Origin: Planctellipticum variicoloris
Lineage (GTDB): Bacteria; Planctomycetota; Planctomycetia; Planctomycetales; Planctomycetaceae
DNA length: 64,000 nucleotides
Reading direction: 5' to 3'
NCBI RefSeq assembly: GCF_030622045.1
Contig: NZ_CP130886.1
Location: 992,001-1,056,000 of the forward strand
Position 1 is the stretch's first letter. Each line of letters begins with the position of its first letter. Positions 27,978 to 36,433 of the stretch are shown here, one piece after another. Under the pieces are notes generated by a model. That model had not been told where the DNA came from. It worked only from the letters and a program-made list of their open reading frames with translations, and searched no databases. The position numbers and the translations under genes are program-made.

Positions 27978-28991
27978 TTACAGCGGCGTCTTGTGCGCTT
28001 CGCCGGCAATCTCCACGACATATTGCGGGACGGCGTATCCGGGCAGACGTCGGCGGAGAGCGGCGACCAGCTCGCGACCCTGCTCGACGGGGACTTCAAA
28101 ATGAGCCGCTCCCGCAACGCGATCGAGCTGGTGCAGGTAGTAGGGGAGGACGCCCAGGTCGATCAGTCGCTCGCACAGTTCCGCAAGCACATCTTCTTCA
28201 TCGTTAATGCCCCTTAGCAGCACGGCCTGATTGAGCGTGGGAATTCCGTGTCTGACCAGGCGGCTCAAGGCGTCCGCACAATCGAGCTGAATTTCCTGCG
28301 GGTGGTTGGCGTGCACGACCATCACCGTGGTCAGTCGCGTCGACGACAGAAGCTGCAGCAATTCTTCCGAGACGCGATCCGGCAGGACGATCGGCAGGCG
28401 GCTGTGGAGCCGGAGCCGCCGGAGATGCGGGATCTGCTCCAACCGCTCGATCAGGGAGGCCAGTCGCGCGTCGGTCAGCATCAGGGGGTCGCCGCCGCTG
28501 AGCAGGACTTCGTGAATCGATTCGTCCGCGGCGAGAGCTTCGAACGCCGGCTCCCAGTCTTCGAGCCGGCGGGGTTCCTGCTGGTAGGGATAATGGCGTC
28601 GGAAGCAATACCGGCAATGGACCGCGCAGGCGCCGGTCGTCACCAGCAGCGCCCGGCCGCGATACTTGTGCAGCAGTCCCGGGGCTTTACGGGAGGATTC
28701 ATCGCCGACGGCATCGGGCAGGAAGCCGGGCACGTCGACCCCTTCCTCGGCCAATGGCAGAACCTGGCGGAGCAGGGGGTCGAGCGGATCGCCGGGGCGC
28801 ATGCGTGCCAGGTAGCTTTGCGGAACGAGGACGGGAAACTCGGCCTCGCCCGACGGGGACTGCTCGTGGATCTCGCGAGGCAGCCCCAGGGCCGCGAGGA
28901 GGTCGGCGGAATTCCGGATCGCCTGTGCCAGCGACGCACTCCAGCCGGTCCGTTGGCGAACGGGGAGCAGCGGCTGCGGGAGACCGGTCAC
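27978..28991 (-). CDS. epmB: EF-P beta-lysylation protein EpmB (lysine 2,3-aminomutase-like)
   Basis: A 337-residue radical SAM/PLP aminomutase that isomerises lysine to (R)-beta-lysine for attachment to elongation factor P. The cluster motif C122-x3-C126-x2-C129 (CAVHCRYCFRRHYPY) and the following EVLLSGGDPLML are diagnostic of the aminomutase family. The short N-terminus fits EpmB rather than full-length KamA. GTG 28991 was chosen because it begins at the family N-terminus; the upstream frame lacks similarity. It is divergent from efp, 288 nt apart, and that EF-P carries Lys34, the modification site. The partner ligase EpmA is not in this window. Confidence 0.9.
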   Translation of the reverse strand: MTGLPQPLLPVRQRTGWSASLAQAIRNSADLLAALGLPREIHEQSPSGEAEFPVLVPQSYLARMRPGDPLDPLLRQVLPLAEEGVDVPGFLPDAVGDESSRKAPGLLHKYRGRALLVTTGACAVHCRYCFRRHYPYQQEPRRLEDWEPAFEALAADESIHEVLLSGGDPLMLTDARLASLIERLEQIPHLRRLRLHSRLPIVLPDRVSEELLQLLSSTRLTTVMVVHANHPQEIQLDCADALSRLVRHGIPTLNQAVLLRGINDEEDVLAELCERLIDLGVLPYYLHQLDRVAGAAHFEVPVEQGRELVAALRRRLPGYAVPQYVVEIAGEAHKTPL

Positions 28992-29279
28992 GGGGGCTGT
29001 CCTTGGAGAATTGGCGGGAATCTTCAGAAAACCGATGTCCGGGACTGGTTCCGCGGACCGGCCGTCGTGATCTAACCGGCGTATTCCCAGACGGTTGCGC
29101 CGAAAACGGCCAGCATTCCCAGACGTCTCGCCATCTGGTATTCTGCGGAAAACCCGTGGACGGACCGCTCCCGGTGTTGGCATCGACGATGGTGTTGGTG
29201 TCCGAATTCTGCCATCGACCGCTGCCGCAGAGCAGTTCCGACCGGCTTCGTACGGTATCGAAACCAAAGAAAAAGACCA

Positions 29280-29849
29280 ATGGCTCAAATCAGCACCAGC
29301 GACTTCAAGAAGGGCACCAAGGTTATTCTCGAAGGCGATCCGTTCGACATGCTGGTCGTCGACTTCGTCAAGCCCGGCAAAGGCCAGGCCCTCTATCGTT
29401 GCCGCATGCGGAACCTGATCAAGGGGACGATCCTCGACCGGACTTACAAGAGCGGTGACAGCCTCGAAGGGGCCGACATCCGTCGCAACGACGCCCAGTT
29501 CCTCTACAAGGACTCGTCGGGCTTCGTCTTCATGGAGCAGCAGACGTTCGAGCAGCACTCAATCTCGCCCGAAATCGCCGGCGACCAGGCGGTCTTCCTG
29601 CAGGACGGCATGGTCTGTGAACTGCTGTACTGGAACGACACGCCGATCGGGGTCACGCTGCCGCCGTCGGTCACCATGAAGATTGTCTACACCGAGCCGG
29701 CGGTCCGCGGCAATACGTCGTCGAACATCACGAAAACCGCCAAAGTCGACTGCGGGGCGGAAATCCAGGTTCCCGCCTTCGTCGACACCGGCGACATGGT
29801 CAAGATCAACACACAAACGGGCGAGTACATCGAGCGCGTGCGGGAATAG
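29280..29849 (+). CDS. efp: Elongation factor P
   Basis: A 189-residue translation factor that relieves ribosomes stalled at polyproline. It has three beta-barrel domains; domain I carries the loop KPGKGQA at residues 31-37 with Lys34 at its tip, the residue beta-lysylated by EpmA/EpmB. The C-terminal OB domain ends with the conserved GDMVKINTQTGEYIERV signature. It is divergent from epmB, supporting a beta-lysine type modification here. The long 5' region (28992-29279) could hold both promoters; no operator was identified. Confidence 0.97.
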   Translation: MAQISTSDFKKGTKVILEGDPFDMLVVDFVKPGKGQALYRCRMRNLIKGTILDRTYKSGDSLEGADIRRNDAQFLYKDSSGFVFMEQQTFEQHSISPEIAGDQAVFLQDGMVCELLYWNDTPIGVTLPPSVTMKIVYTEPAVRGNTSSNITKTAKVDCGAEIQVPAFVDTGDMVKINTQTGEYIERVRE

Positions 29850-29900
29850 TCCCGTCGCACGGCGTGCTCCGTCAGCGGACGTTCCGCAGGGATGGCCGGC

Positions 29901-30116
29901 ATGTCCTGGTGGACCATCGCGATTTACGGCGGCGCTGCGGTGCTGGCGGTTCAGGGTCTGCTGGCTCTGATGCTCGCCCATCACCGTTATACGCTGAAAA
30001 CGCTGATGGATCGCGAAATCGCCCGCCGCGAGGCGGAGGCGGCGGAAGCGGCGGCGCTGGCCGAGGTGGCGGCCGCCGCGGCGAAGAAGGCGAATCGCTA
30101 TCAGAAGTCCAAATGA
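29901..30116 (+). CDS. Small single-span membrane protein with Ala/Glu-rich helix
   Basis: A 71-residue protein. One transmembrane helix (WWTIAIYGGAAVLAVQGLLALM) is followed by a basic turn (HHRYTLKTLMD) and an Ala/Glu/Arg-rich helix that could form a coiled coil, ending in KKANRYQKSK. ATG 29901 has AGGG 9 nt upstream; ATG 29892 would touch it. It lies 51 nt after efp and may be co-transcribed. No family is recognised. The topology suggests a cytoplasmic helix anchored in the inner membrane. Confidence 0.6.
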   Translation: MSWWTIAIYGGAAVLAVQGLLALMLAHHRYTLKTLMDREIARREAEAAEAAALAEVAAAAAKKANRYQKSK

Positions 30117-30231
30117 CGTCGAACCCTGCCGAGCTGCAGACACTCTGTTTCGAGGGAACGCGGCCTCTGTTGTTTCGGGAAATGCGGGCTCCGAGTTCCC
30201 ATGACGAGCCATTGTTCCAGGCCATCCGAAT

Positions 30232-31764
30232 ATGACGACGCCCCATAACTGCAAGCTCTACATCGAAACCGTCGGCTGCCAGATGAATATGCTGGACAGC
30301 GAGCTGGTCGTGGCGGCGTTGCGCAAGCAGGGGTACGAGCTGACCGGCGACGTCGGCGAGGCCGATACGGTTCTGTTCAACACCTGCAGCGTCCGGGAGC
30401 ATGCGGAACACAAGATTTACAGCGCCCTGGGTCGGCTGAAGTTCAGCAAGCAGCAGCGGCCGCAGCAGGTGATCGGCGTGATGGGCTGCATGGCCCAGAA
30501 AGATCAGGAGCTGATCTTCCGCCGAGCGCCGCACGTGGACATGGTTGTCGGAACCGGGCAGCTCGCCGAGGTGCCGCGGATGGTGGCCGAGGCCCGCGAA
30601 CAGCGGGGGCGGGCGCTGGCGGTCAGCCTGGACCGTCGCGACGGCACCCGGACTGAAGTCGCCGGCAGTTTTCTGAGCTACGACCCGCTCCGCGAACCGC
30701 AGATGCGTCCGTCGCCGTACCAGGCGTTCGTCCGGATCATGATCGGTTGCGACAAGTTCTGCACATACTGCGTGGTGCCGACGACCCGCGGCCCCGAGCA
30801 GAGCCGTTCGCCGCGCGACATCGTTCACGAGTCGCGGATTCTCGCCGAGCAGGGGGTTAAGGAAATCACGCTGCTCGGCCAGACGGTCAACAGCTACAAG
30901 TTCACCGAAGAGGGCCGCGTCCACCGGCTGTCCGACCTGCTGGCAGCGATCCATGAGATCCCCGGCATCCTGCGGCTGAAGTTTGTCACGAACTACCCGA
31001 AGGACATGACGACCGAGCTGCTGCAGACTCTCCGCGATCTGCCGAAATGCAGCCACTATCTGCACGTGCCGCTGCAGTCGGGTTGCGACGAGATGCTGAA
31101 GCGGATGAAGCGGGGCTACACCGTCGAGCACTACCGCGAAATGATGGGCCGGATCAACGATATCCTCCCGGACGCCGCCGTCTCCAGCGACTTCATCGTG
31201 GGTTTCTGCGGCGAGACGGAAGAGGCTCATCAGAAGAGCCTGGACTCCATCCGCGAGTTCCGCTTCAAGAACAGCTTTATTTTCAAGTACAGTCCGCGGC
31301 CGGGGACGAAGGCTTATGACCTGCTCCCCGACGACGTCCCCGAAGAGGTCAAGCGCCGGCGGAACGCGGAACTGCTGACGCTGCAGAACCAGATCAGCGC
31401 CGAGGACAACGCGCGCTTCATCGGCCGGACGGTGGAGATTCTGGTCGAAGGACCGAGCAAGGCGGCGCTGAAATCGGAGTTTGCCCTGGAGGGCTGGGTG
31501 CCGCCGATTCCCGACAATGTCGCCACGCCCACGGAGCTGACCAGCCTGGAGCTGCCGGTCGTCGCCGAGCCCGATCGACCGCAGATTCAGCTCACGGGTC
31601 GGACCATGTGCGACCGGATCGTCGTGTTCGACGGCAATCCGCGGCTCGCTGGGACGCTGGCGCGGATTCAGATCGAGGACTGCTCGCCCACGACGCTGCT
31701 GGGCTCGATCGAGACCCGTCAGATTCAGCACGGGTCAAACTCGCTGCTGCCGATCCTCGCGTAA
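30232..31764 (+). CDS. miaB: tRNA-2-methylthio-N6-dimethylallyladenosine synthase MiaB
   Basis: A 510-residue methylthiotransferase modifying A37 of tRNAs. The UPF0004 domain has cysteines C16, C52 and C86 for the auxiliary cluster (ETVGCQMN, NTCSVREHAE, VMGCMAQK). The radical SAM cluster is C173-x3-C177-x2-C180 (GCDKFCTYCVVPTTRG). A TRAM-like RNA-binding segment lies at the C-terminus around VEILVEGPSK. The protein is longer than the usual 440-480 residues: an insert in the TRAM region (about residues 415-450, TPTELTSLELPVVAEPD) accounts for most of the difference. It is likely monocistronic. Confidence 0.95.
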   Translation: MTTPHNCKLYIETVGCQMNMLDSELVVAALRKQGYELTGDVGEADTVLFNTCSVREHAEHKIYSALGRLKFSKQQRPQQVIGVMGCMAQKDQELIFRRAPHVDMVVGTGQLAEVPRMVAEAREQRGRALAVSLDRRDGTRTEVAGSFLSYDPLREPQMRPSPYQAFVRIMIGCDKFCTYCVVPTTRGPEQSRSPRDIVHESRILAEQGVKEITLLGQTVNSYKFTEEGRVHRLSDLLAAIHEIPGILRLKFVTNYPKDMTTELLQTLRDLPKCSHYLHVPLQSGCDEMLKRMKRGYTVEHYREMMGRINDILPDAAVSSDFIVGFCGETEEAHQKSLDSIREFRFKNSFIFKYSPRPGTKAYDLLPDDVPEEVKRRRNAELLTLQNQISAEDNARFIGRTVEILVEGPSKAALKSEFALEGWVPPIPDNVATPTELTSLELPVVAEPDRPQIQLTGRTMCDRIVVFDGNPRLAGTLARIQIEDCSPTTLLGSIETRQIQHGSNSLLPILA

Positions 31765-32013
31765 CCGCGAACCCTGGTGGTTCCAGAGCGTGGGTGGCCG
31801 GTGGCTGGAGCGTCCTCGCGAAGCCCCGGTCTTCTCGGCGCGCCTTCAACCATCGCCGCCGAATGCGGCATCGACGACTAGCCCAGCTCTGAGTCGGCAC
31901 AGGTGCCGGCCGGTCGGCCTGATTGCGGGGGCTTCGTGATGGCGCTAGAATTGGCGGCGTCAAGACAGCGAGTTTCCGCTGGTCACCCGTGTCCGCCAGA
32001 AGAGATTGACCGT

Positions 32014-32492
32014 ATGGACTTCGACGAGCGACTTCAGCGGGCGATCCATCGCGGCCAGCAGCAGCGGGCCGCGGAAGGTTTGTCGCGCAAGCGCGCCAGG
32101 CTCTGACCGAAGAAGAATACCGCTCGCTGCACAGCCGGCTCCGGCTGGAGCTGTCCGAATATATCGAGACTTGCCTCAAGCGGCTGGTCGATCATTTTCC
32201 CAGCTTCGACTACTCGTCGGTGATGTCCGTCGACGGCTGGGGCGCAAAAATCAGCCGCGACGAGCTGTATGGTCGGCCGCTGACCCGGCAATACAGCCAT
32301 CTGGAACTGCTGATCCGCCCTTACTCGGCGGCCCGGATTCTTGAGGTCACCGCCCGCGGCGCGATCCGTAACAAGGAGGTCCTGACGCGGAGCCAGTATC
32401 AGCAGCTCGACAGCTATGACCTCGACGCGTTCCGGGCGATCATCGATCAACTTGCCCTGGAATTCGCGGAAAAGGTCGCCGCTGCCGGTTAA
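32014..32492 (+). pseudogene. Frameshifted gene of a planctomycete-type unknown protein
   Basis: From ATG 32014 the frame runs for 30 codons (DFDERLQRAIHRGQQQRAAEG) and stops at 32104-32106. A second frame then carries the expected continuation from about 32085 (AQARQALTEEEYRSLHSRL) to the stop at 32492. The two frames join smoothly if one T is added in the run GGTTTGTC near 32080, giving EGFVAQARQ. The joined product would be about 159 residues. It resembles a family known from planctomycetes with 'LTEEE..RLH...RLELSE.IE.CL' and 'GWGA..SRDDL' segments and 'IRPYS'. It is either a real frameshift mutation, a programmed shift or a sequencing error; I cannot tell which. Confidence 0.6.
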
Positions 32493-32548
32493 ATTCGATC
32501 TCTGCCAGTCTTTTCTCTCCCACATGCCCCCCGCCGAAAGTCTTTCGC

Positions 32549-33202
32549 ATGAGCCGCCATGCCGATCTGCAGCGAGTCCTGAACACCGGGATGGTCGCCA
32601 TCATTCGCGCCAGTTCTGGCGAGCAGCTCGTGAACGTCGCCCGCGCCCTGTACGAGGGGGGGATCGACGTGATCGAAGTGACCTTCACCGTTCCGAACGC
32701 GGTCGAAGTCCTGCAGGCGGTCCACAAGGATCTTGGCAAAAAAATCCTGCTCGGAGCCGGCACGGTGCTCGATCCTGAGACCGCCCGGACGGCGTTCCTG
32801 GCCGGCGCGCAGTTCCTCGTCTCGCCGACCGTCAATCTGGAGGTGATCCGGATGGCGAACCGCTACGACAAGCTCTGCATGTCCGGCGCCTATACTCCGA
32901 CGGAGATCCTCACGGCGTGGGAAGCTGGCGCCGACGTCGTGAAGGTGTTCCCGGCCGAGATCGGCGGTCCGCCGTACTTGAAAGCGATCAAGGGGCCGCT
33001 GCCGCAGGTCCGGCTGATGCCGACCGGGGGCGTCAACCTGGAGACGATGCACGACTTCCTGAAGGCCGGGGCGTGCGCCGTGGGGCTTGGCAGCTCGCTG
33101 GTCGAAAAGGACGCGGTCGAAAAGGGGGACTTCGCCCGGATCCGCTCGCTCGCCGAGCAGTACGTCGAGCGGTTCAAGGCGTATCAGCCGGCCGCGAAGT
33201 AG
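32549..33202 (+). CDS. eda: KDPG/KHG aldolase
   Basis: A 217-residue class I aldolase splitting 2-keto-3-deoxy-6-phosphogluconate (or 4-hydroxy-2-oxoglutarate) to pyruvate and an aldehyde. The catalytic lysine is K132 in VVKVFPA and the proton-transfer glutamate E43 in VIEVTFT; LLGAGTVLD, GAQFLVSP and the phosphate-binding MPTGGVN are all present. The length is standard for Eda. No Entner-Doudoroff partner (edd, zwf) is adjacent, so its physiological substrate is open. It begins 57 nt after the frameshifted gene. Confidence 0.94.
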   Translation: MSRHADLQRVLNTGMVAIIRASSGEQLVNVARALYEGGIDVIEVTFTVPNAVEVLQAVHKDLGKKILLGAGTVLDPETARTAFLAGAQFLVSPTVNLEVIRMANRYDKLCMSGAYTPTEILTAWEAGADVVKVFPAEIGGPPYLKAIKGPLPQVRLMPTGGVNLETMHDFLKAGACAVGLGSSLVEKDAVEKGDFARIRSLAEQYVERFKAYQPAAK

Positions 33203-33525
33203 GTCCGTTTCGTGCGGTTGTGAGCATCGTGAAACGGCTGCGACTTGTGCGGCTCCGTTCGAAATCTCGGGCTGTGAGACCTGCGGCGGACAGCGGCGCA
33301 ATCGCTACAACGTGCGCACTTGCGCCGCAGAGTTTCTCCAGTCTTCCCGACTGGCCCGGCTCATGAGCTTCGGCGTACGCCGCCGGGAAACGGGTCATCG
33401 CGCACTCCCCCGTCGCCGATAGCGACAGACAGCCGGAACAGGTTTCGGCTGAGACTTCGCGCTCGTCGCGACGTCTGTCGGGCCACACGGTGCTCCGGAA
33501 CCGCCGGACAGCCGGGGGAGCGTCC
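33203..33525. other. Spacer with no recognised feature
   Basis: About 320 bases between eda and a secreted protein gene. I see no gene, strong hairpin or repeat family here, except the Shine-Dalgarno-like GGGGGAG at 33513-33519 before the next start. Confidence 0.5.
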
Positions 33526-35136
33526 ATGAGAGGTTGCTGGATTTCCCTGGGGATGATCGCCGCATGCTGCGGGGTGCTGGCCGATTCGGCCGCGGCCGCC
33601 GGCAAGCCCGTCGTCACCAATAAGTCCCGCTTCCGCATTCCGTTCAAATTCGACGCCGCGGCGATGCAGAAGATGAACGCCCGCGAGCTCCAGCTCTACG
33701 TCTCGCGGGACCAGGGGGCGAACTGGGAAATGGGGCAGGTCATCGCTCCCCAGACCGGGCGATTTGACTTTCAGGCTCCTGCCGACGGCGAGTACTGGTT
33801 CTCCGTCAAAACACTCGACGGGACCGGGCAGCTCCACCCTGCGGGGCGAACCTTTGAGCCGGGCCTGATGGTCGTGGTCGATACCCGGCAACCCGAACTT
33901 GATCTGACGCTCGAATCCCTCGGCGGCGGGAAAGTCCAGCTCCGCTGGAAGTCCGACGACCCGAACCTCGATCCGACTTCACTCCGGCTGGAGTTCATCC
34001 AGCCCGGTACGCCGAACTGGCAGCAGGTCAGCATCATTCCCCGGGGCAGCGGTCAGACTTCGTGGGCCGTCCCGGAATCGGGTGTGGTCGCCGTGCGCGG
34101 AACCATCGCCGATCTCGCCGGGAACTCCGGGACCACGCAGAAGCAGTTGACCGTCGATGCGACCGGCGAGGCAATTCGTCGAACGCCGCCCGGCGTGCGC
34201 GCTCCGATCGCCGAAGGAGACGCGCCGCCGAATCAGAATCTGGGACAGACCACGTCGAACGATGGGCCGGGACGAGTCCGGCTCGACAACGAACCCGCCC
34301 CGCCGAAGCAATACGCCTCGCTTCCGACCGGCCGAGGAATACGGGAAGGGGCTGTTCCCCCTTCCACGACGAGCGGAAAGCCGGTCATGACGCCGCTAGT
34401 TTCCGACTGGCCGGGCCTCCGCCCTGAAGTCGCCCGCGACCGCTGGGAATCCGATCCGCTGAGTGCGGCGGACGCCTCACCCCGGCGATCCCCGGGGCTG
34501 ACGAAGGTGATCAACACCCGCAAGTTCAACATCGGCTACGCCTGCGATGACGTCGGACCGTCCGGCGTCGGCGCCGTCGAGCTGTATGTGACGGAAGACG
34601 GCGGCCGCAAGTGGTGGCGTTACGGCGAAGACGCCGACCGGACCAGTCCGTTCGAGGTCGATGTGCCGCGCGACGGAGACTACGGCTTCGCGATTCGCGT
34701 TCGCAGCGGCGCGGGTCTGGGCGTCGAACCCCCTGCGTCGGGCGATGCCCCGGCGATCGTCGTCGCCGTCGACCAGACTCCGCCGGCGATCGAACAGTTC
34801 ACGGTCCAGCCCGGCCTGGGGGCGCAAGCCGGTCAACTGGTGATCCAGTGGCGGACGGGCACGGAGGCGCATCCTTCGACGGCTCCAGTGTCGCTCTATT
34901 ATGCCACGTCGTCGACGGGCCCCTGGCTGCCGATCGCCGAAGGACGGCCGGACAGCTCGGAGTACGAGTGGTCGGTCGCGTCGGGGATCACGTCGCCGAT
35001 CTTCGTGCGGCTGGTCGTCGAAGATGAAGCGGGCAACGCATCGCGGGCGGAAACGCCGCAGGCCGTCGTGATCGACCTGTCCCGCCCACGGGCGCGGATC
35101 GTCGACGTGGTCGCACCAACGCCGCGGGCCAACTGA
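33526..35136 (+). CDS. Secreted multi-domain Ig/fibronectin-like protein
   Basis: A 536-residue exported protein. ATG 33526 follows GGGGGAG and gives a signal peptide (GCWISLGMIAACCGVLADSAAAAGKP). The mature chain contains several beta-sandwich-like units with the recurring phrasing 'LYVSRDQGANWE', 'LYVTEDGGRKWW' and 'LYYATSSTGPW'. In each, a '...GxY.F.V...D..G' strand pair and an acidic 'VVVDTRQPELDLT' or 'VDQTPPAIEQFTV' linker follow, as in fibronectin type III or sialidase-type Asp-box-like repeats. A Pro-rich disordered linker lies near residues 220-300. No catalytic motif is seen. A surface or periplasmic binding role is likely, but not shown. Confidence 0.72.
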   Translation: MRGCWISLGMIAACCGVLADSAAAAGKPVVTNKSRFRIPFKFDAAAMQKMNARELQLYVSRDQGANWEMGQVIAPQTGRFDFQAPADGEYWFSVKTLDGTGQLHPAGRTFEPGLMVVVDTRQPELDLTLESLGGGKVQLRWKSDDPNLDPTSLRLEFIQPGTPNWQQVSIIPRGSGQTSWAVPESGVVAVRGTIADLAGNSGTTQKQLTVDATGEAIRRTPPGVRAPIAEGDAPPNQNLGQTTSNDGPGRVRLDNEPAPPKQYASLPTGRGIREGAVPPSTTSGKPVMTPLVSDWPGLRPEVARDRWESDPLSAADASPRRSPGLTKVINTRKFNIGYACDDVGPSGVGAVELYVTEDGGRKWWRYGEDADRTSPFEVDVPRDGDYGFAIRVRSGAGLGVEPPASGDAPAIVVAVDQTPPAIEQFTVQPGLGAQAGQLVIQWRTGTEAHPSTAPVSLYYATSSTGPWLPIAEGRPDSSEYEWSVASGITSPIFVRLVVEDEAGNASRAETPQAVVIDLSRPRARIVDVVAPTPRAN

Positions 35137-35199
35137 ACGCTCCGCAGGCAAGCTCAAGTCGATGCCGGGAGGCGTTGAAGATCCCTTCACGCCCGAATT

Positions 35200-35280
35200 G
35201 GGTGGCACGCCCAGAGGCTTTGAGATGGGCGTGGGCGTCTTTTCAAGACACGCCCTTCGAAGACTCAGGGCGTGCCACCC
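35200..35280. repeat. Palindromic repeat, GGTGGCACGCCCAGAG family, copy 3
   Basis: Outer arms GGGTGGCACGCCCAGAG and CAGGGCGTGCCACCC with inner GGGCGTG and ACACGCCC. It sits between the convergent secreted-protein and tatA genes. Confidence 0.85.
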
Positions 35281-35346
35281 GCGATTCCTGACCCTGGTGG
35301 TACAGACATTCCTGTCTGTGCTCCATTACCAATTTCCCAGAGCAAC

Positions 35347-35622
35347 CTAAACCGGGGCCGACTTCGGCGGCTCGAACTTGGGAGCCGTCGTTTCGACGGT
35401 CTCGTCCTGCGGCGCCGGGCGATTGGCGCTGGAGTCGGTATTGTAGTTCGAGGAGCTGTACGTCCCGCGGTCGACATCGTCTTCGATGCCGCGGACTCCC
35501 TTCTTGAATTCGACAATCCCCTTGCCGAGGCTGCGGGCGACTTCTGGAAGCCGCTTGCCGAACAGCAGCAGGGCCACAATCCCGACAATCATCATCTCGA
35601 ACGGACCGGGCATGCCGAACAT
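35347..35622 (-). CDS. tatA: Twin-arginine translocase subunit TatA/E, paralogue 1
   Basis: A 91-residue TatA/E protein that oligomerises to pass folded proteins across the inner membrane. One transmembrane helix (EMMIVGIVALLLFGKRLPEV) is followed by the conserved FGxxxLPE hinge, an amphipathic helix (ARSLGKGIVEFKKGVRG) and a polar tail rich in Ser, Asn, Pro and Thr. The start at 35622 has AGGAGA about 9 nt upstream on the minus strand. It begins FGMPGPFEMM, nearly identical to the same stretch of the neighbouring paralogue, so the two arose by duplication. Confidence 0.93.
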   Translation of the reverse strand: MFGMPGPFEMMIVGIVALLLFGKRLPEVARSLGKGIVEFKKGVRGIEDDVDRGTYSSSNYNTDSSANRPAPQDETVETTAPKFEPPKSAPV

Positions 35623-35693
35623 GGCAATGTCTCCTGGAGTGGAATGGTTCGAAAGACGGAGAGAGGCGCAACCGGCCCCTCGTCCGGAAAGTT

Positions 35694-35918
35694 TCAGGAC
35701 TTCTTGGAAGTCTCGTCTTTGGGTTCGGAATGATCTTCCAGCTCGGCCTCCCGCGTTCCCTTTTTGAACTCGCTGATGCTGCTCCCGAGCGACTTCATGA
35801 CCGATGGCAATCGCGAGCCGAACAGCAGCAGGATCACCAGGCCGACGATGATCATTTCGAAGGGGCCAGGCATCCCGAACGCCAGGACAGGATTGAACGG
35901 AGAAAACAGAGCAGACAT
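35694..35918 (-). CDS. Twin-arginine translocase subunit TatA/E, paralogue 2
   Basis: A 74-residue TatA/E protein. The membrane helix is EMIIVGLVILLLFGSRLPSV, preceded by FGMPGPFEM as in paralogue 1. In the hinge the usual glutamate after LP is replaced by serine. The amphipathic helix is MKSLGSSISEFKKGTREAEL and the tail is short and charged. The start at 35918 has GGGAG about 9 nt upstream on the minus strand and adds about 15 N-terminal residues (SALFSPFNPVLA) before the shared segment. It is 71 nt upstream of paralogue 1, so the pair is probably co-transcribed. No tatC is in the window. Confidence 0.9.
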   Translation of the reverse strand: MSALFSPFNPVLAFGMPGPFEMIIVGLVILLLFGSRLPSVMKSLGSSISEFKKGTREAELEDHSEPKDETSKKS

Positions 35919-35978
35919 CGTGACAGCTCCCGGCGCGGCAGGCCGCGTCGAAGGGGGAAATAACCACCGGCGGGTCAT

Positions 35979-36433
35979 AACATCAATTATGCCACGGGGG
36001 AGCAGCGCCGTCAGGCGTGGAATCGGGAAACCCGAAGGTGGGAGCTCGGACGAGGGGCGCAGTCAACACAACCGGAATCACCGGAAGGGTTTACGAGGCC
36101 TGTCGGCGGGATCGTCACCGGCCTGCAGCACGGCTGGCCGTGTTGCCGCTCGATGACCCGCAGGGAGTGCAGGCCGGCAGGAGCGGCGGAATGCTGCAGT
36201 CATTCTAAGTCGTCCGAGCCCGACGTCAACTCCGGTCCGGGGATGTGATCGATTCTACGACCGCTTACGACCGCTACTGTCATGCCTTGTGCAGACGAGA
36301 CCTGAATGGGGTGGCTGGGGTCGGTCGCTTTGGGCCGCCCCCGGCGAGGTGGCAAGAATCTGGGGGCTCAAAGACTCGACCCCGGCCACCCAATCGCCCC
36401 ACAATCAGCTCCCCTGATTTGGCGGCACGACCG
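35979..36433. other. Spacer with inverted repeat
   Basis: About 36310-36393 holds an imperfect inverted pair, GGGTGGCTGGGGTCGG against CGACCCCGGCCACCC, with a middle GCCGCCCCCGG / CTGGGGGCTC. It is related to the CCGGGGC hairpin family. No gene is visible in the remaining bases. Confidence 0.55.
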
